64,000 nt of DNA from Acidimicrobium ferrooxidans DSM 10331 (GCF_000023265.1 NC_013124.1:1306001-1370000); one strand, 5' to 3'. Positions 27,943-36,963 are shown, counted from the first letter of the stretch. The notes: generated by a model not told the origin, from the letters alone. Numbers and translations are program-made.

Positions 27943-28757
27943 GTGCACACTTGCGCGACGCGATCGCCGGGCTCTTGGCACTCGGCGCCATCGCTGTGCT
28001 CGCCCTACCCGCCCTTGCCCGGTTGCACGCCCGTAGCTCCGCAGGACGCCGACCACGACCTGCGACCGTCGCGCTCGGGCTTGCCGGTGCGGCGATGATC
28101 ACGCTGTGGCGTCTGCCGGCGATCGCCGATCTCATCGCGGCAGCGGCGCTCGGACTCGCCGTGGTGGGGACTCGTCGCCGCGACGCTCGCCGCGAGCTCA
28201 CCGCGCTCGACGCATGGCACCGATGGCTCAGCGAGTTGGCACTGCGCGTCGGCACGCTCGGCGAGGCGCTGTCGGAGGCGTTCTGGGTCGCCGTGGAGCC
28301 GATCCCACCGGATCTTGCCCTTGCGATCGCACGGGCCAGATCGCACTTTCGCGTCGCTCGGGACTTCGCCGCAGCGATCGGCCTCCTGGGTGAGCAGGCC
28401 TCGGATGCGACGACCGCCACCGTATGCCGAGCGCTGACCACCCTCGATGGCCTCGCGACCCACGAGGTCACTCGCAGTCTCGAGGCGCTCGCTCGCGACC
28501 TCGATGCGCAACGAGCGGTGGCCCACGAACTCGATGCGCGGCTCGCGGGCGCGCGGCTGGCCCGCGGGCTCGTCCTCGCCGTCCCCGCACTCCTCGTCGT
28601 CGTCGGGATGGCGATCGCCGGACCGAGTGCCTATGCCACCCCGCTCGCCGAACGTATCGAGGCGGTGAGCCTGGTTACCCTGCTCGGCTGCTGGCTGTGG
28701 GCGTCGCACCTGCTCGTGCCGGTGGTTGCCGTTCGCGGCCAGAAGGAGGTGCCGTGA
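27939..28757 (+). CDS. tadB: Tad pilus inner-membrane protein TadB (T2SSF family)
   Basis: 272 aa with hydrophobic segments near the N-terminus (about 8-25, 45-75) and two near the C-terminus (about 205-230 and 240-262), flanking a cytoplasmic helical domain, the T2SSF layout of TadB. ATGA overlap with tadA and GTGA overlap with tadC. Lacks a strong motif, so the call rests on topology and order. Confidence 0.82.
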   Translation: MSAHLRDAIAGLLALGAIAVLALPALARLHARSSAGRRPRPATVALGLAGAAMITLWRLPAIADLIAAAALGLAVVGTRRRDARRELTALDAWHRWLSELALRVGTLGEALSEAFWVAVEPIPPDLALAIARARSHFRVARDFAAAIGLLGEQASDATTATVCRALTTLDGLATHEVTRSLEALARDLDAQRAVAHELDARLAGARLARGLVLAVPALLVVVGMAIAGPSAYATPLAERIEAVSLVTLLGCWLWASHLLVPVVAVRGQKEVP

Positions 28758-29557
28758 GTTCCTTGATCGGCCTTGGTGGTGTCGCGCTCCTCCTCGCCTC
28801 GGCGTGGTTGGCGACGACCGTGCGCGAGATCGTCCCGGCTCGGCTCCTCCGCCACCTCGAGCTCCCGCCCCCGTCACGTCCGGTCGCGCGGTGGGTCGCA
28901 CGTCGCTCCGACGACTGGCTGCTGGCCACAGGGGTGCAGCCCGCGACCGATCTCGCTCGCTTCGCCGATCCGGCCCTCGGAGCCTCAGGATTGGTCGGCG
29001 CCGTTGGCATCGTGGGCCACAGCGCTCCCGCCGTGTCGGGCGCCCTGATGGCACCGGTCGTCGTCGTCGCGCTCCGCGTCGCCATGGTCATGGCCACCGC
29101 ACGGCGCGTCCGCGAGCGCCTGCGCGCGACGTGGTCCAGCGAGCTCGGTGAGATCCGTCATCTCGTGGCCGCTGGCGCAAGCCTCCCCGGGGCCCTCACG
29201 ACTCGTCGGGACGCCGACACCCCATGGTCGACGCAGTGGCACGGTGCCCTCGCCGAGATGGGCGAGGGCACCGACCTCGAGGTGGCGCTCGCGCACGTGG
29301 CGGAACGCCTGCGCGATGCGAACGTCGGGGCAGCGCTACGCCTGCTGGGGAGCTCGTGGGCGGTCGGCGCCGTGACCCCTGCGCTCGGCGAGCTCGAACG
29401 CGACGCGCTCGCACGCCGACGCGCCGACGCACTGCGTCTCGCCAGCCGACGTGAGCAGCTCGTCTGGATCCCCGTCGCGGTCAGCGCCCTCGTACCCGGC
29501 GTCACGTTGGTCGTCGTCCCGCTCGCCGCGGGCCTTCAGAAGCTCGTCGGCCTCTAG
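28754..29557 (+). CDS. tadC: Tad pilus inner-membrane protein TadC (T2SSF family)
   Basis: 267 aa with the same layout as TadB (hydrophobic N-terminal pair, cytoplasmic helical region with LRATWSSELGEIRHLVAAGASL, C-terminal hydrophobic pair). GTG at 28754 with AGGAGGTG upstream. The stop codon TAG lies inside the CTAG target of the IS1182-type element, whose duplication keeps the stop intact. Confidence 0.82.
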   Translation: MSSLIGLGGVALLLASAWLATTVREIVPARLLRHLELPPPSRPVARWVARRSDDWLLATGVQPATDLARFADPALGASGLVGAVGIVGHSAPAVSGALMAPVVVVALRVAMVMATARRVRERLRATWSSELGEIRHLVAAGASLPGALTTRRDADTPWSTQWHGALAEMGEGTDLEVALAHVAERLRDANVGAALRLLGSSWAVGAVTPALGELERDALARRRADALRLASRREQLVWIPVAVSALVPGVTLVVVPLAAGLQKLVGL

Positions 29558-29652
29558 GAGCCCTCTGAACAAGCCCCTCCCTGGTGGTGGCTGAGCACGC
29601 CCACCCAGCCCGGGAACGAGCCCAGCTGACCCGTTCCCATCTCGCTCCTCAC

Positions 29653-29692
29653 CCTCTCCTCCTCGCCCCTCCTGTGGGGCGAGGAGGAGAGG
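29653..29692. terminator. Strong hairpin at the IS1182 left end
   Basis: 17-bp perfect stem (left arm CCTCTCCTCCTCGCCCC) with a 6-nt loop TCCTGT, between the tadC end and the transposase stop at 29706. It can end transcription of both tadC and the transposase, and would weaken read-through into the downstream pilin genes. Confidence 0.75.
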
Positions 29693-29705
29693 ACCCGAGC
29701 GCCTC

Positions 29706-31233
29706 TCAGGTGGCAAGCACCCAGCCACCACCCACCCGGGTGAGCCCCAGGCGAAGGAGCACCTTCAGGTTCCAGGTGGCACAGAGCAGCTCGAAGTGGA
29801 GTCGGTTGCGCACGAGCCCCAGGTAGCGCAGCCTCGCGCCGGAGAGCTTGCGTTTGAGCTGTGCGTGGATCCGCTCGACGTTCGGTCGGGTGCGCTGATA
29901 GTCGAGACGAACGGCAGGGTCCCCAAAGTGCGCCCGCTGGCTGATTGCGTGCCAGGTGGCAGGGGTGAAGGTGAGGACCCGTCCTCGCTTCGAGCGCGTG
30001 CAGCGATCCCGGAGCGGACAGCCGGTGCAGTGCTTGACAAAGGAAGCACGACCCTTGGCGGAGATGGGTACTCGGTGTCCTTGGGGACAGCTGACCCATC
30101 CCTCCTCGACGACGAAGTCATCGATGGTAAAGCCACCAGGGACCGCCATGGCAAGGGGCCGAGGCTTGATCACCTCGTCGTGGCCACGAGCGGCGAGCTC
30201 GTTGGAGACCTCGCTCGTGGCATAGGCGCTGTCGCCATAGACCGTGCGCGGGCCGTCCTCGTCACGAAGGAGCTCGCTCGCCACTGCTGCGTCCGGCACG
30301 GTGCCCTTCGTGATGGTCGCAGCGGTGACGATGCCACTGTCTGGCTCGACGGCCACGTGGCCCTTGTAGCCCATCGATGGCACGGGCACGTGACTTGTGG
30401 ACGTGGCGAGCGTCAGGGTCCACGGTGGAGATGACCCTGTCTGTGGCTACCCGCCTCGCGATGCGCCAGCGACCTTCCTTGGCATCGACACACTCCACGT
30501 CTTGGCCCGCCACGAGCCCAAGGAGACCAAGGGCTTCGGTCTGTGGCTCGGTGAGGGATGCGAGCTTCTCTGCATGGGCGAGGTGGGCAGTGGCATCGGC
30601 GACGAGGGCACTCACCGTGCGCACCACTGCCTCTTCGTCCCGATAGTCGATGGCAGGCTTTGCGCGGGTGTAGTCGATCGCTGGTGACAGAGGAATTTCG
30701 CGTAGTTCGGGGATCAGCCTGCGTACCCGGTTGATCTGGGCGACAAGTTGGGTCATGGTGTCTTGGGTGGCAACCGCATCGGCGAGCACGGTGGAGTCGA
30801 CGACGCGCTTCGTCTTGCCCTTGAGCACCCCCGTGGCACCGATCACCTCGGCCACGAGCTCGCCGATGAGTCTTGGGGTCTCGGAGGTGGCGATGCGCCT
30901 GCGCCAGTAGGTGAGCACCGTGGGGTGAAAGCCTGGGTCCTCGAGATCAAGACCAAGGGCGTACTTCCAGCGGAGGTTGTAGCGGACCTGCTCTGTCGCC
31001 TCGGTGTCCGAGAGCCCCTCGAGCACCTGGAGCACCATGACCGCGAGCACCCTCGAGGCGGGGATGGAGGGTCTGCCGGTCGTGGAGGGGTAGAGATGGC
31101 GGAAGCGCTCGTCGGGGAAGAGCTCTCTGCGGTGCTCGGCGAGGAAGGCGTAGATGGACCCTGGCTCGATGAGCGAGGAGCAGAAGGCCTCCGTCGCGGT
31201 GAGGTGTGCCTGGTCTGATTCGGTGCCCAGCAT
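29706..31233 (-). pseudogene. IS1182-family transposase, interrupted by a frameshift
   Basis: N-terminal part from 31233 (LIEPGSIYAFLAEHRRELFP, then WKYALGLDLEDPGFHPTVLT) and C-terminal part to 29706 (MGYKGHVAVEPDSGIVTA, CTGCPLRDRCTRS, YQRTRPNVERIHAQLKRK) are both present and belong to one DDE transposase of about 500 aa. The frame changes near 30372 where GATGGGCTACAAG stands in place of GATGGCTACAAG, one extra G, so full-length protein is not made without frameshifting. The sequence is otherwise well preserved, suggesting recent inactivation. Confidence 0.9.
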
Positions 31234-31361
31234 GCAAAAAGTCTAGCTGAGCTGGGCAAATGGCGCTTGACAGGCGGAGGGAAGCGCTTCCCGTAGCCGC
31301 CCTACGTGGAGGAGTTGTTCAGGGGACTCCTAGGCACGCTCACCGAGACGAGCCGAGTTTC

Positions 31362-31390
31362 TTGCCTCTTTAGTCATTGTATGGTATCCT
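31362..31390 (+). promoter_or_regulatory. Candidate promoter for the pilin-like gene
   Basis: TTGCCT (-35) and TATCCT (-10) with a 17-nt spacer, 4 of 6 matches each, in the only notably AT-rich stretch between the IS and the ATG at 31417. It lies just outside the IS, so the pilin genes could be transcribed independently of tadC. Confidence 0.5.
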
Positions 31391-31416
31391 ATGATCATCC
31401 ACGGAAGGAGGTCACA

Positions 31417-31689
31417 ATGCCGACACGGACGTTGGCTCCATCGACGCGCGACTGGTTCCGCCGAACCCTCGAGCGACGACGACGGATCGCTCGGAGTCTC
31501 GAGAGGCTGGTCATCGCCATCGTGACACGGAACGATCCCCTCCACGAGGCTGGCGAGGGCGTCGTGTCGACCGCGATCATCGTCGTGATCATGGCGTTCC
31601 TCGCGGTGGGGTTGTGGTTCGCGTTCAAGACCATCATGGCCAATGCCACGACGACCGTCTCGAATCAGGTCGCGCAGCTCGGGAGCTGA
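31417..31689 (+). CDS. Small pilin-like or Flp-associated membrane peptide
   Basis: 90 aa with a basic, Arg-rich N-terminus and one hydrophobic segment at about residues 52-72 (TAIIVVIMAFLAVGLWFAF) followed by a short Thr/Asn/Gln tail. Strong AAGGAGG 6 nt before the ATG at 31417. Placed after tadABC, it is the best candidate for the major pilin subunit, although the hydrophobic helix begins later than in typical Flp pilins. Confidence 0.7.
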   Translation: MPTRTLAPSTRDWFRRTLERRRRIARSLERLVIAIVTRNDPLHEAGEGVVSTAIIVVIMAFLAVGLWFAFKTIMANATTTVSNQVAQLGS

Positions 31690-32032
31690 GGATGGCTCCT
31701 CACTCCTGGCGAGCCTCCTGGCCGCGGCTGGGACGGTGTGGATCCTCGCACTCGTCGCCGCCGTCGGCAGCACCGCGCTCGCCCAACTCCAGCTCAACGA
31801 GTGGTCCCAGGAGGCGGTGGCCGCTGCCGCGGCGACACTCGCCAGCGGCCCGACGGCCGCACTGGCCGCAGGCGACCAGGTCCTGCGCGCCGGACCGACC
31901 GTGGTCCGCGACGCGCACGCGACGTGGACCATCACGTCGACCACCGTCGCGATCGACCTCACGACCCATGCCCCGAGCGCACTCGTCGGTTCGGTCACGC
32001 TCGACGCTGCGGCCTCGCAGCGAGGACCGTGA
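31643..32032 (+). CDS. TadE/TadG-like pseudopilin 1
   Basis: 129 aa: Arg/Ser-rich start, a DGSSLLASLLAAAG turn into one hydrophobic helix (about 20-45), then a Thr/Ala-rich extracellular beta-rich domain. The ATG at 31643 lies 47 nt inside the previous gene in another frame; the only later start would remove half the helix. TadE-type minor pilins have this layout. Confidence 0.65.
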   Translation: MPRRPSRIRSRSSGAEDGSSLLASLLAAAGTVWILALVAAVGSTALAQLQLNEWSQEAVAAAAATLASGPTAALAAGDQVLRAGPTVVRDAHATWTITSTTVAIDLTTHAPSALVGSVTLDAAASQRGP

Positions 32033-32417
32033 ACGCGGCTCGATCGATCTCGTCGCACTGATCGCTGCGCTCGCCGTCGTCGCATGGGTCCTCGGTCCAT
32101 GGCTGGTGGCGATCCTGCGCACACTCAGCGCCGAGGCGACACTGTCACAGATCGCGTGGTCGCTGGCGCGCGGGGCCGAGACCACCGGGCAGCCACCGCC
32201 CCAGGCCGTCGCGGTTCCCGGCATCGGAACGGTCACGGTGAGCTGGAGTGGCAGTCTCGGTCGCTGCGGCATCGCGACGGTCACGACGCATGCGACCCTC
32301 GCTGCCCCACGCTTTGGCGTTCTCGGGCCAGGCGCGATCTCGCTCGCCGAGCGAGCGACCGTCTCGGGCGACGCCTTCGTCGGCGGCACGATCGTCGGGG
32401 CGTGTGGTGGGACGTGA
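31968..32417 (+). CDS. TadE/TadG-like pseudopilin 2
   Basis: 149 aa: Arg-rich leader, RERGSIDLVALIAALAVV (a TadE-like entry to the membrane helix, about residues 22-45), then a beta-rich domain with GIGTVTVSWSGSLGRCG. ATG at 31968 lies 65 nt inside the preceding gene. No paralogue-level identity to the flanking genes, but the same architecture. Confidence 0.65.
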   Translation: MPRAHSSVRSRSTLRPRSEDRERGSIDLVALIAALAVVAWVLGPWLVAILRTLSAEATLSQIAWSLARGAETTGQPPPQAVAVPGIGTVTVSWSGSLGRCGIATVTTHATLAAPRFGVLGPGAISLAERATVSGDAFVGGTIVGACGGT

Positions 32418-32829
32418 GCGAGCCGAGGCGGGCTCGGCGCTCGTGCTCATCCCGATCCTCGCACTCGCGACCTCGATCATGCTCCTCGTCATCGGTGCGA
32501 TCGGTGCGCTCGGTGTCCGCCACGCCCAACTGCGCAACCTGGCCGCGAGCTGCGCGTTGTACGCATCGCGTGCCGTGTCGACGACGGCCTGGGAAGCGAC
32601 TGGCCAGCTCGCCATCGACCCGACGACGGCACGCCTGGACGCGGCGAGTTGCCTTGGCGCAAGCGGTGTCGCCCTGTCGGGTTGGTCGTTGACCGTCACG
32701 CCCCCGATGACCGTCACCGTGGCGCTCGAGGAACGCCTCGCGATCCCAGTCGTGAGCTGGCTCACCGGCTCGCCCGCACTGGTGCAGGCAACCGCAAGCG
32801 CCACCCAGTCGTCCTCCGGCCCCGGATAG
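32404..32829 (+). CDS. TadE/TadG-like pseudopilin 3
   Basis: 141 aa: short charged start (VVGRERAEAGSALVLIP) leading into a hydrophobic helix (about residues 11-38), then a domain with two cysteines (SCALYA and SCLGAS) that could form a disulfide. GTG at 32404 or 32407. Overlaps the previous gene by 14 nt. Ends the pilus operon, 9 nt before the phosphatase gene. Confidence 0.65.
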   Translation: MVGRERAEAGSALVLIPILALATSIMLLVIGAIGALGVRHAQLRNLAASCALYASRAVSTTAWEATGQLAIDPTTARLDAASCLGASGVALSGWSLTVTPPMTVTVALEERLAIPVVSWLTGSPALVQATASATQSSSGPG

Positions 32830-32838
32830 GCTCGCTGT

Positions 32839-33708
32839 GTGCACGCCCTTGCCGTCGACGCGACCTTCGTGCGAGCCGCATCGGTCCTCGTCGTCGCACG
32901 CGATCGCGTCCCCGGTGCCTTCGCGAGCGCCTTTCGCCCCTGGGGCGACGGCTCGCTCCTCGCCATCGCGTACCAAGGAGACGAGCCCGCCCCGCTCGTG
33001 CGCCTCGTCGAGGACGGGACCACCCTCGAGATCGCGACACGCCGTGTTCGCCTCGATGGCGCCACCAACTTCCGCGATGCTGGGGGACTCCAGACGCCTC
33101 GAGGACCGCTGCCTTGGCGCCGTCGCTTCCGCTCCGAGAATCTCGCACGCCTGAGCACACGCGACTGGGACGTCCTCGAAGCGCTCGGGATCCGCCTCGT
33201 CATCGACCTGCGCGCACCCTCGGAAGCCGCCATGGCCCCGACGCGAGCACCGTCGTTCGTCGAGCTTCGACCGATGCCGCTCGCAGCGCCACTCGCGGGC
33301 GCCGAGGACGCCACCGAGGCCATCCTCACGGGCAGGCTCCAGAGAGTGACCCCCGATGACCTCATCGTCCACTACGAGCGACTCGTCAAGCACCACGCGT
33401 CGGTCCTCCACGCAGCCGCCGACGTCCTCGACACCGCACCCGACCCGCTGGTCGTGCACTGCACCGCCGGCAAGGACCGCACCGGACTCGTGGTGGCGCT
33501 CTGGCAGCTCGGCGCGGGTGCCGACCTCACCAGCGTGATCGAGGATTTCGCACTCTCGAACCTCCTCCGAACCGTGCCACGCTTCGTCGAACTCCGAGAT
33601 CGCATCGCCGCAACCGGCACAGATCCACGGGCCGTCCAGCCCTACCTGAGTGCCGTCGTCCCCGCACTGCTGCACGCGCTGTCACTGCTCGGCGTGGTCA
33701 CCGCCTGA
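32839..33708 (+). CDS. Tyrosine/dual-specificity protein phosphatase
   Basis: 289 aa. The catalytic P-loop VVHCTAGKDRTG (CX5R, Cys about 208, Arg about 214) and the upstream RLDGATNFRDAGGL and LVIDLRAPSEA segments identify a phosphatase of the type related to MptpB and cytosolic phosphoinositide/tyrosine phosphatases. The first about 65 residues are an additional domain I do not recognise. GTG at 32839, 9 nt after the pilus operon. Substrate unknown. Confidence 0.88.
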   Translation: MHALAVDATFVRAASVLVVARDRVPGAFASAFRPWGDGSLLAIAYQGDEPAPLVRLVEDGTTLEIATRRVRLDGATNFRDAGGLQTPRGPLPWRRRFRSENLARLSTRDWDVLEALGIRLVIDLRAPSEAAMAPTRAPSFVELRPMPLAAPLAGAEDATEAILTGRLQRVTPDDLIVHYERLVKHHASVLHAAADVLDTAPDPLVVHCTAGKDRTGLVVALWQLGAGADLTSVIEDFALSNLLRTVPRFVELRDRIAATGTDPRAVQPYLSAVVPALLHALSLLGVVTA

Positions 33709-33805
33709 CACCGCGCACCGTCCGCGACGAACGTCCGGGCAGCGCAGGTGCCTCGAAGGCTCGGTGCACGATCGCGGAACCATCGTGGCTCGAAGGCCGG
33801 AATGC

Positions 33806-33834
33806 TTGCAGGTGCGCGTGCAACAAGCTACTGT
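33806..33834 (+). promoter_or_regulatory. Weak candidate promoter for acs
   Basis: TTGCAG and TACTGT separated by 17 nt, 91 bp before the acs start. Only 3 of 6 matches per box, so support is limited to spacing and position in the 216-nt gap. Confidence 0.25.
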
Positions 33835-33924
33835 CGGGTTTGGCCACCACGCACCGTGGGGGCATGGCACTCGTCGACACGTCACAAGCGCCACCAGCAC
33901 AGACACGCGGACGAAGGAGGGGGC

Positions 33925-35901
33925 ATGGCCGATCCAACGATCGAGGCGCTCTACGAAGAGAGCAGGCTCTTCCCTCCACCACCGAACGTGCTCGAAGGCG
34001 CAGAGGTCACCTCGCGCGAGATCTACGAGCGCGGCCGAGATCCCATCGCCTACTGGGAGCAGGAGGCATCGCACATCCAGTGGCGCACGCCCTGGACGAG
34101 CGTGCTCGATTGGTCGAACCCGCCCTTTGCGCGGTGGTTCGTCGACGCAACGCTCAACGTGACCGAGAGCTGTCTCGATCGTCACGCCGAGGCCACGCCC
34201 GACAAGGTCGCCTACTACTTCGAGGGCGAAGAGGGCGACACCAGGGTCATCACCTATCGCCAGCTCCTCGAGGATGTCTGCCGCTTGGCCAACGGTCTTG
34301 CGCAGCTCGGCGTCAGCAAGGGCGACCGCGTCGCGATCTACATGGGTATGATCCCCGAGTTCCCGATGGCGCTGCTCGCCTGCGCTCGCCTGGGCGCGGT
34401 CCACTCGGTGGTCTTCGGCGGCTTCTCCGCCGACGCGCTCGCCGATCGGATCAACGACGCCCAAGCAAGCGTGGTCATCACCTGCGACCAGTCCCGTCGC
34501 AAGGGCCAGACCATCGACCTCAAGCGCATCACCGACCAGGCCCTCGAACGATGCCCCAGTGTCCACCATGTCGTGGTCGTCGAACGCACGGGCGCCGACG
34601 TTCCCATGACGACCGGCCGAGACGTGCGCTACCACGACCTCGTCGCCGACCAGCCGGCCGAGCGGCCCGCCACGGAGACCTCGAGTGAGGACCCGCTCTA
34701 CATCCTGTATACCTCCGGGACCACCGGCAAGCCCAAGGGCATCGTGCACACGACGGGTGGCTACCTGGTCGGGGTGTCGAGCACGCATCGACTGGTGTTC
34801 GATCTGCGGCCCGACGACGTCTACTGGTGCACCGCCGACATCGGCTGGGTGACCGGCCACTCCTACATCGTCTATGGCCCGCTCGCCAACGGGACCACGA
34901 GCGTCCTCTACGAGGGTGTGCCGGACTACCCCGATCGCGACCGCTACTGGGCGATCATCGAGAAGTACCGCGTGACCCAGCTCTACACCGCACCCACTTC
35001 GATTCGGACGTTCATGAAGTGGGGGGACGAGTACCCCGGTCGCCATGACCTGAGCTCGCTCCGCGTGATCGGCACGGTCGGCGAACCGATCAACCCCGAG
35101 GCGTGGATGTGGTACCGCGAGGTCATCGGCCAGAATCGTTGCCCAGTGGTCGACACCTGGTGGCAGACCGAGACCGGTGCGATGGTGATCGCACCGATCC
35201 CGACGGTGACGCCCACGAAGCCAGGATCGGCGACCATCCCTCTCCCCGGCTACCAAGCCGACATCGTCGACGACAACGGCGAGTCCGTCCCGCTCGGTGG
35301 CGGTGGCTACCTCGTGCTCACACACCCGTGGCCGTCGATGGCGCGAACGATCTTCGGCGATCCCCAGCGCTACATCGACACCTACTGGGCGCGCTTCTCC
35401 GATCGCGAGCACAACGTGTGGCGCTACTTCGCTGGCGACGGCGCCAAGCGCGACAACGACGGCTACTTCTGGCTGCTCGGGCGGGTCGACGACGTGATGA
35501 ACGTCTCCGGACACCGCATCTCGACCCTCGAGGTCGAGTCGGCGCTCGTCGACCATCCCGCGGTTGCCGAGGCCGCGGTGATCGGAAGGGCCGACCCCAT
35601 CACTGGCCAAGCGATCGCGGCCTTCGTGACGCTGCGCGCCGGCATCGTCGGTGACGACGCCCTCCTCGCGGCCCTCCGAGACCACGTCGCCGAGCGCATC
35701 GGCAAGATCGCCCGACCGGCCTCCATCGTCTTCACCGACGAGCTGCCAAAGACGCGCTCCGGCAAGATCATGCGCAGGCTCCTGCGCGACATCTCCGAGC
35801 AACGCCAGCTCGGCGACGTGACCACCCTGGCCAATGCGGACGTCGTCGCCGAGATCGCTGCGCGCGCCCAGGCACAGCAGACACCTTCCGACGATCGTTG
35901 A
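33925..35901 (+). CDS. acs: Acetyl-CoA synthetase (AMP-forming)
   Basis: Converts acetate + ATP + CoA to acetyl-CoA + AMP + PPi. Core motif YTSGTTGKPKG near residue 262, WWQTETGA, GYFWLLGRVDD, and KTRSGKIMRR near 605-615 whose Lys is the usual acetylation site. 658 aa. ATG at 33925 with AAGGAGGGG upstream. Followed by an acetate transporter, so the pair forms an acetate uptake and activation unit. Confidence 0.97.
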   Translation: MADPTIEALYEESRLFPPPPNVLEGAEVTSREIYERGRDPIAYWEQEASHIQWRTPWTSVLDWSNPPFARWFVDATLNVTESCLDRHAEATPDKVAYYFEGEEGDTRVITYRQLLEDVCRLANGLAQLGVSKGDRVAIYMGMIPEFPMALLACARLGAVHSVVFGGFSADALADRINDAQASVVITCDQSRRKGQTIDLKRITDQALERCPSVHHVVVVERTGADVPMTTGRDVRYHDLVADQPAERPATETSSEDPLYILYTSGTTGKPKGIVHTTGGYLVGVSSTHRLVFDLRPDDVYWCTADIGWVTGHSYIVYGPLANGTTSVLYEGVPDYPDRDRYWAIIEKYRVTQLYTAPTSIRTFMKWGDEYPGRHDLSSLRVIGTVGEPINPEAWMWYREVIGQNRCPVVDTWWQTETGAMVIAPIPTVTPTKPGSATIPLPGYQADIVDDNGESVPLGGGGYLVLTHPWPSMARTIFGDPQRYIDTYWARFSDREHNVWRYFAGDGAKRDNDGYFWLLGRVDDVMNVSGHRISTLEVESALVDHPAVAEAAVIGRADPITGQAIAAFVTLRAGIVGDDALLAALRDHVAERIGKIARPASIVFTDELPKTRSGKIMRRLLRDISEQRQLGDVTTLANADVVAEIAARAQAQQTPSDDR

Positions 35902-35945
35902 GACGGAGGCACCCGATGGGGTGCCACGAGCAGCACGAAAGAGCA

Positions 35946-35967
35946 GCAGCACCCACGTGGGTGCTGC
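35946..35967. repeat. Perfect 22-bp palindrome between acs and the acetate transporter
   Basis: Arms GCAGCACCCAC and GTGGGTGCTGC with no spacer, in the 185-nt gap. It could be a terminator stem for acs, though it has no T-run, or an operator for a dimeric regulator of the downstream gene. Confidence 0.6.
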
Positions 35968-36086
35968 GACCAATCGCCCGACACGGCCACAGCGCCCGCA
36001 CGGACGTGTCGGGGTCAGCCGCGCCACCCGCGCGGGCAGCCAGCATCGTTGGCTGCAGCATCACAGGGGGAAAGGAAACCATACCG

Positions 36087-36683
36087 ATGACCATGACTGA
36101 CGCCCACACCGAGGTGGAGGTCTCGTCCGTCAAGGCGACCGCGGACCCGGGCCCGCTCGGGCTCGCTGGCTTCGCACTCACGACATTCGTACTCAGCACG
36201 ATCAACGCCGGGATCGTATCGGGCACCCTCGTCGGTGTCGTTCTGCCCCTCGCGTTGTTCTACGGCGGTCTCGCCCAACTCCTGGCGGGGATGTGGGAGT
36301 TCAAGCGAGCGAACGGCTTCGGCGCGGTTGCGTTCACCACGTACGGTGCGTTCTGGATGTCGTTCGCTGCGTACGCCTACTACATCTTGCCGAAGCTGCC
36401 AGCGGCGACGGCCTACCAAGCGACCGGGCTCTACCTGCTCGCATGGACCATCATCACGGTGATCCTGTTCGTCGCGACGCTCGGGCTGACGCCCTTCTTG
36501 AAGATCCTCTTCGCACTGCTGGCCCTGACGTTCCTCGCGCTGACCATCGGGGCGCTTGGCCAGTCGACGTCGATGACCAAGATCGGCGGTTACCTCGGCA
36601 TCATCACCGCGATCATCGCCTGGTACGGCGTGCTCGCCAACCTCACGAACCAGGCCTTCAAGCGCCGGGTTCTGCCCCAGTAG
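36087..36683 (+). CDS. Acetate uptake transporter (GPR1/FUN34/YaaH, SatP-like)
   Basis: 198 aa with six hydrophobic segments and the N-terminal family motif region ADPGPLGLAGFALTTFVL (NPxPLGL-like with Asp in place of Asn). FYGGLAQLLAGMWEF is the second conserved block. ATG at 36087; a second ATG two codons on is possible. Downstream of acs with the same orientation. Confidence 0.92.
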   Translation: MTMTDAHTEVEVSSVKATADPGPLGLAGFALTTFVLSTINAGIVSGTLVGVVLPLALFYGGLAQLLAGMWEFKRANGFGAVAFTTYGAFWMSFAAYAYYILPKLPAATAYQATGLYLLAWTIITVILFVATLGLTPFLKILFALLALTFLALTIGALGQSTSMTKIGGYLGIITAIIAWYGVLANLTNQAFKRRVLPQ

Positions 36684-36963
36684 TACCGCGCGCTCGCTGA
36701 GCCTGAAACATCGCCGCCAACGGGGACGGTCCGAGGACCTCCCCAATGGCGGCGATGGCGCGTTCACGGCCCGCCCCATCGCCAGCTGCCACCGCGTCGG
36801 CGAGCTCCTCGAGCAGCGCAGGCAGCGCGTCGAGCTCGACGAGCTGATTGAGCGTGCGGATCTGGCGAGCCTCACGGCGTAAGCCCGTCGCATCGTCCGC
36901 TCCAAGGGCCACCGCTGCGCGCTCGATCGCGCTCACCACCGTCCGCTGCTTCCGTCCGTCCAT
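36658..36963 (-). CDS. Hypothetical protein
   Basis: 101 aa, predicted helical with regular Ala/Glu/Leu/Arg spacing and no membrane segment. The ATG at 36963 has GGAGG 8 nt upstream, and GC-rich third positions support coding. Overlaps the convergent transporter end by 26 nt. No family recognised. Confidence 0.6.
   Translation of the reverse strand: MDGRKQRTVVSAIERAAVALGADDATGLRREARQIRTLNQLVELDALPALLEELADAVAAGDGAGRERAIAAIGEVLGPSPLAAMFQAQRARGTTGAEPGA

Larger units (their letters stand above)
29558..31329 (-). mobile_element. IS1182-type insertion sequence in the Tad locus
   Basis: 1,772 bp bounded by imperfect inverted repeats, GAGCCCTCTGAACAAGCCCC at the left and GAGTCCCCTGAACAACTCCT (read inward) at the right, and by a 4-bp CTAG direct repeat (29554-29557 and 31330-31333). 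CTAG is a favoured target for this kind of element. It carries one transposase gene on the minus strand, now frameshifted. The insertion is exactly at the tadC stop and separates it from the pilin-like genes. Confidence 0.9.

Noticed and set aside
29653-29692. Hairpin considered as a CRISPR-like or attenuator repeat
   Set aside because: Single occurrence at the end of the IS, no spacer series; best explained as a terminator.
33682-36027. 781-codon open frame on the minus strand opposite acs
   Set aside because: Antisense shadow of acetyl-CoA synthetase. No recognisable protein features.
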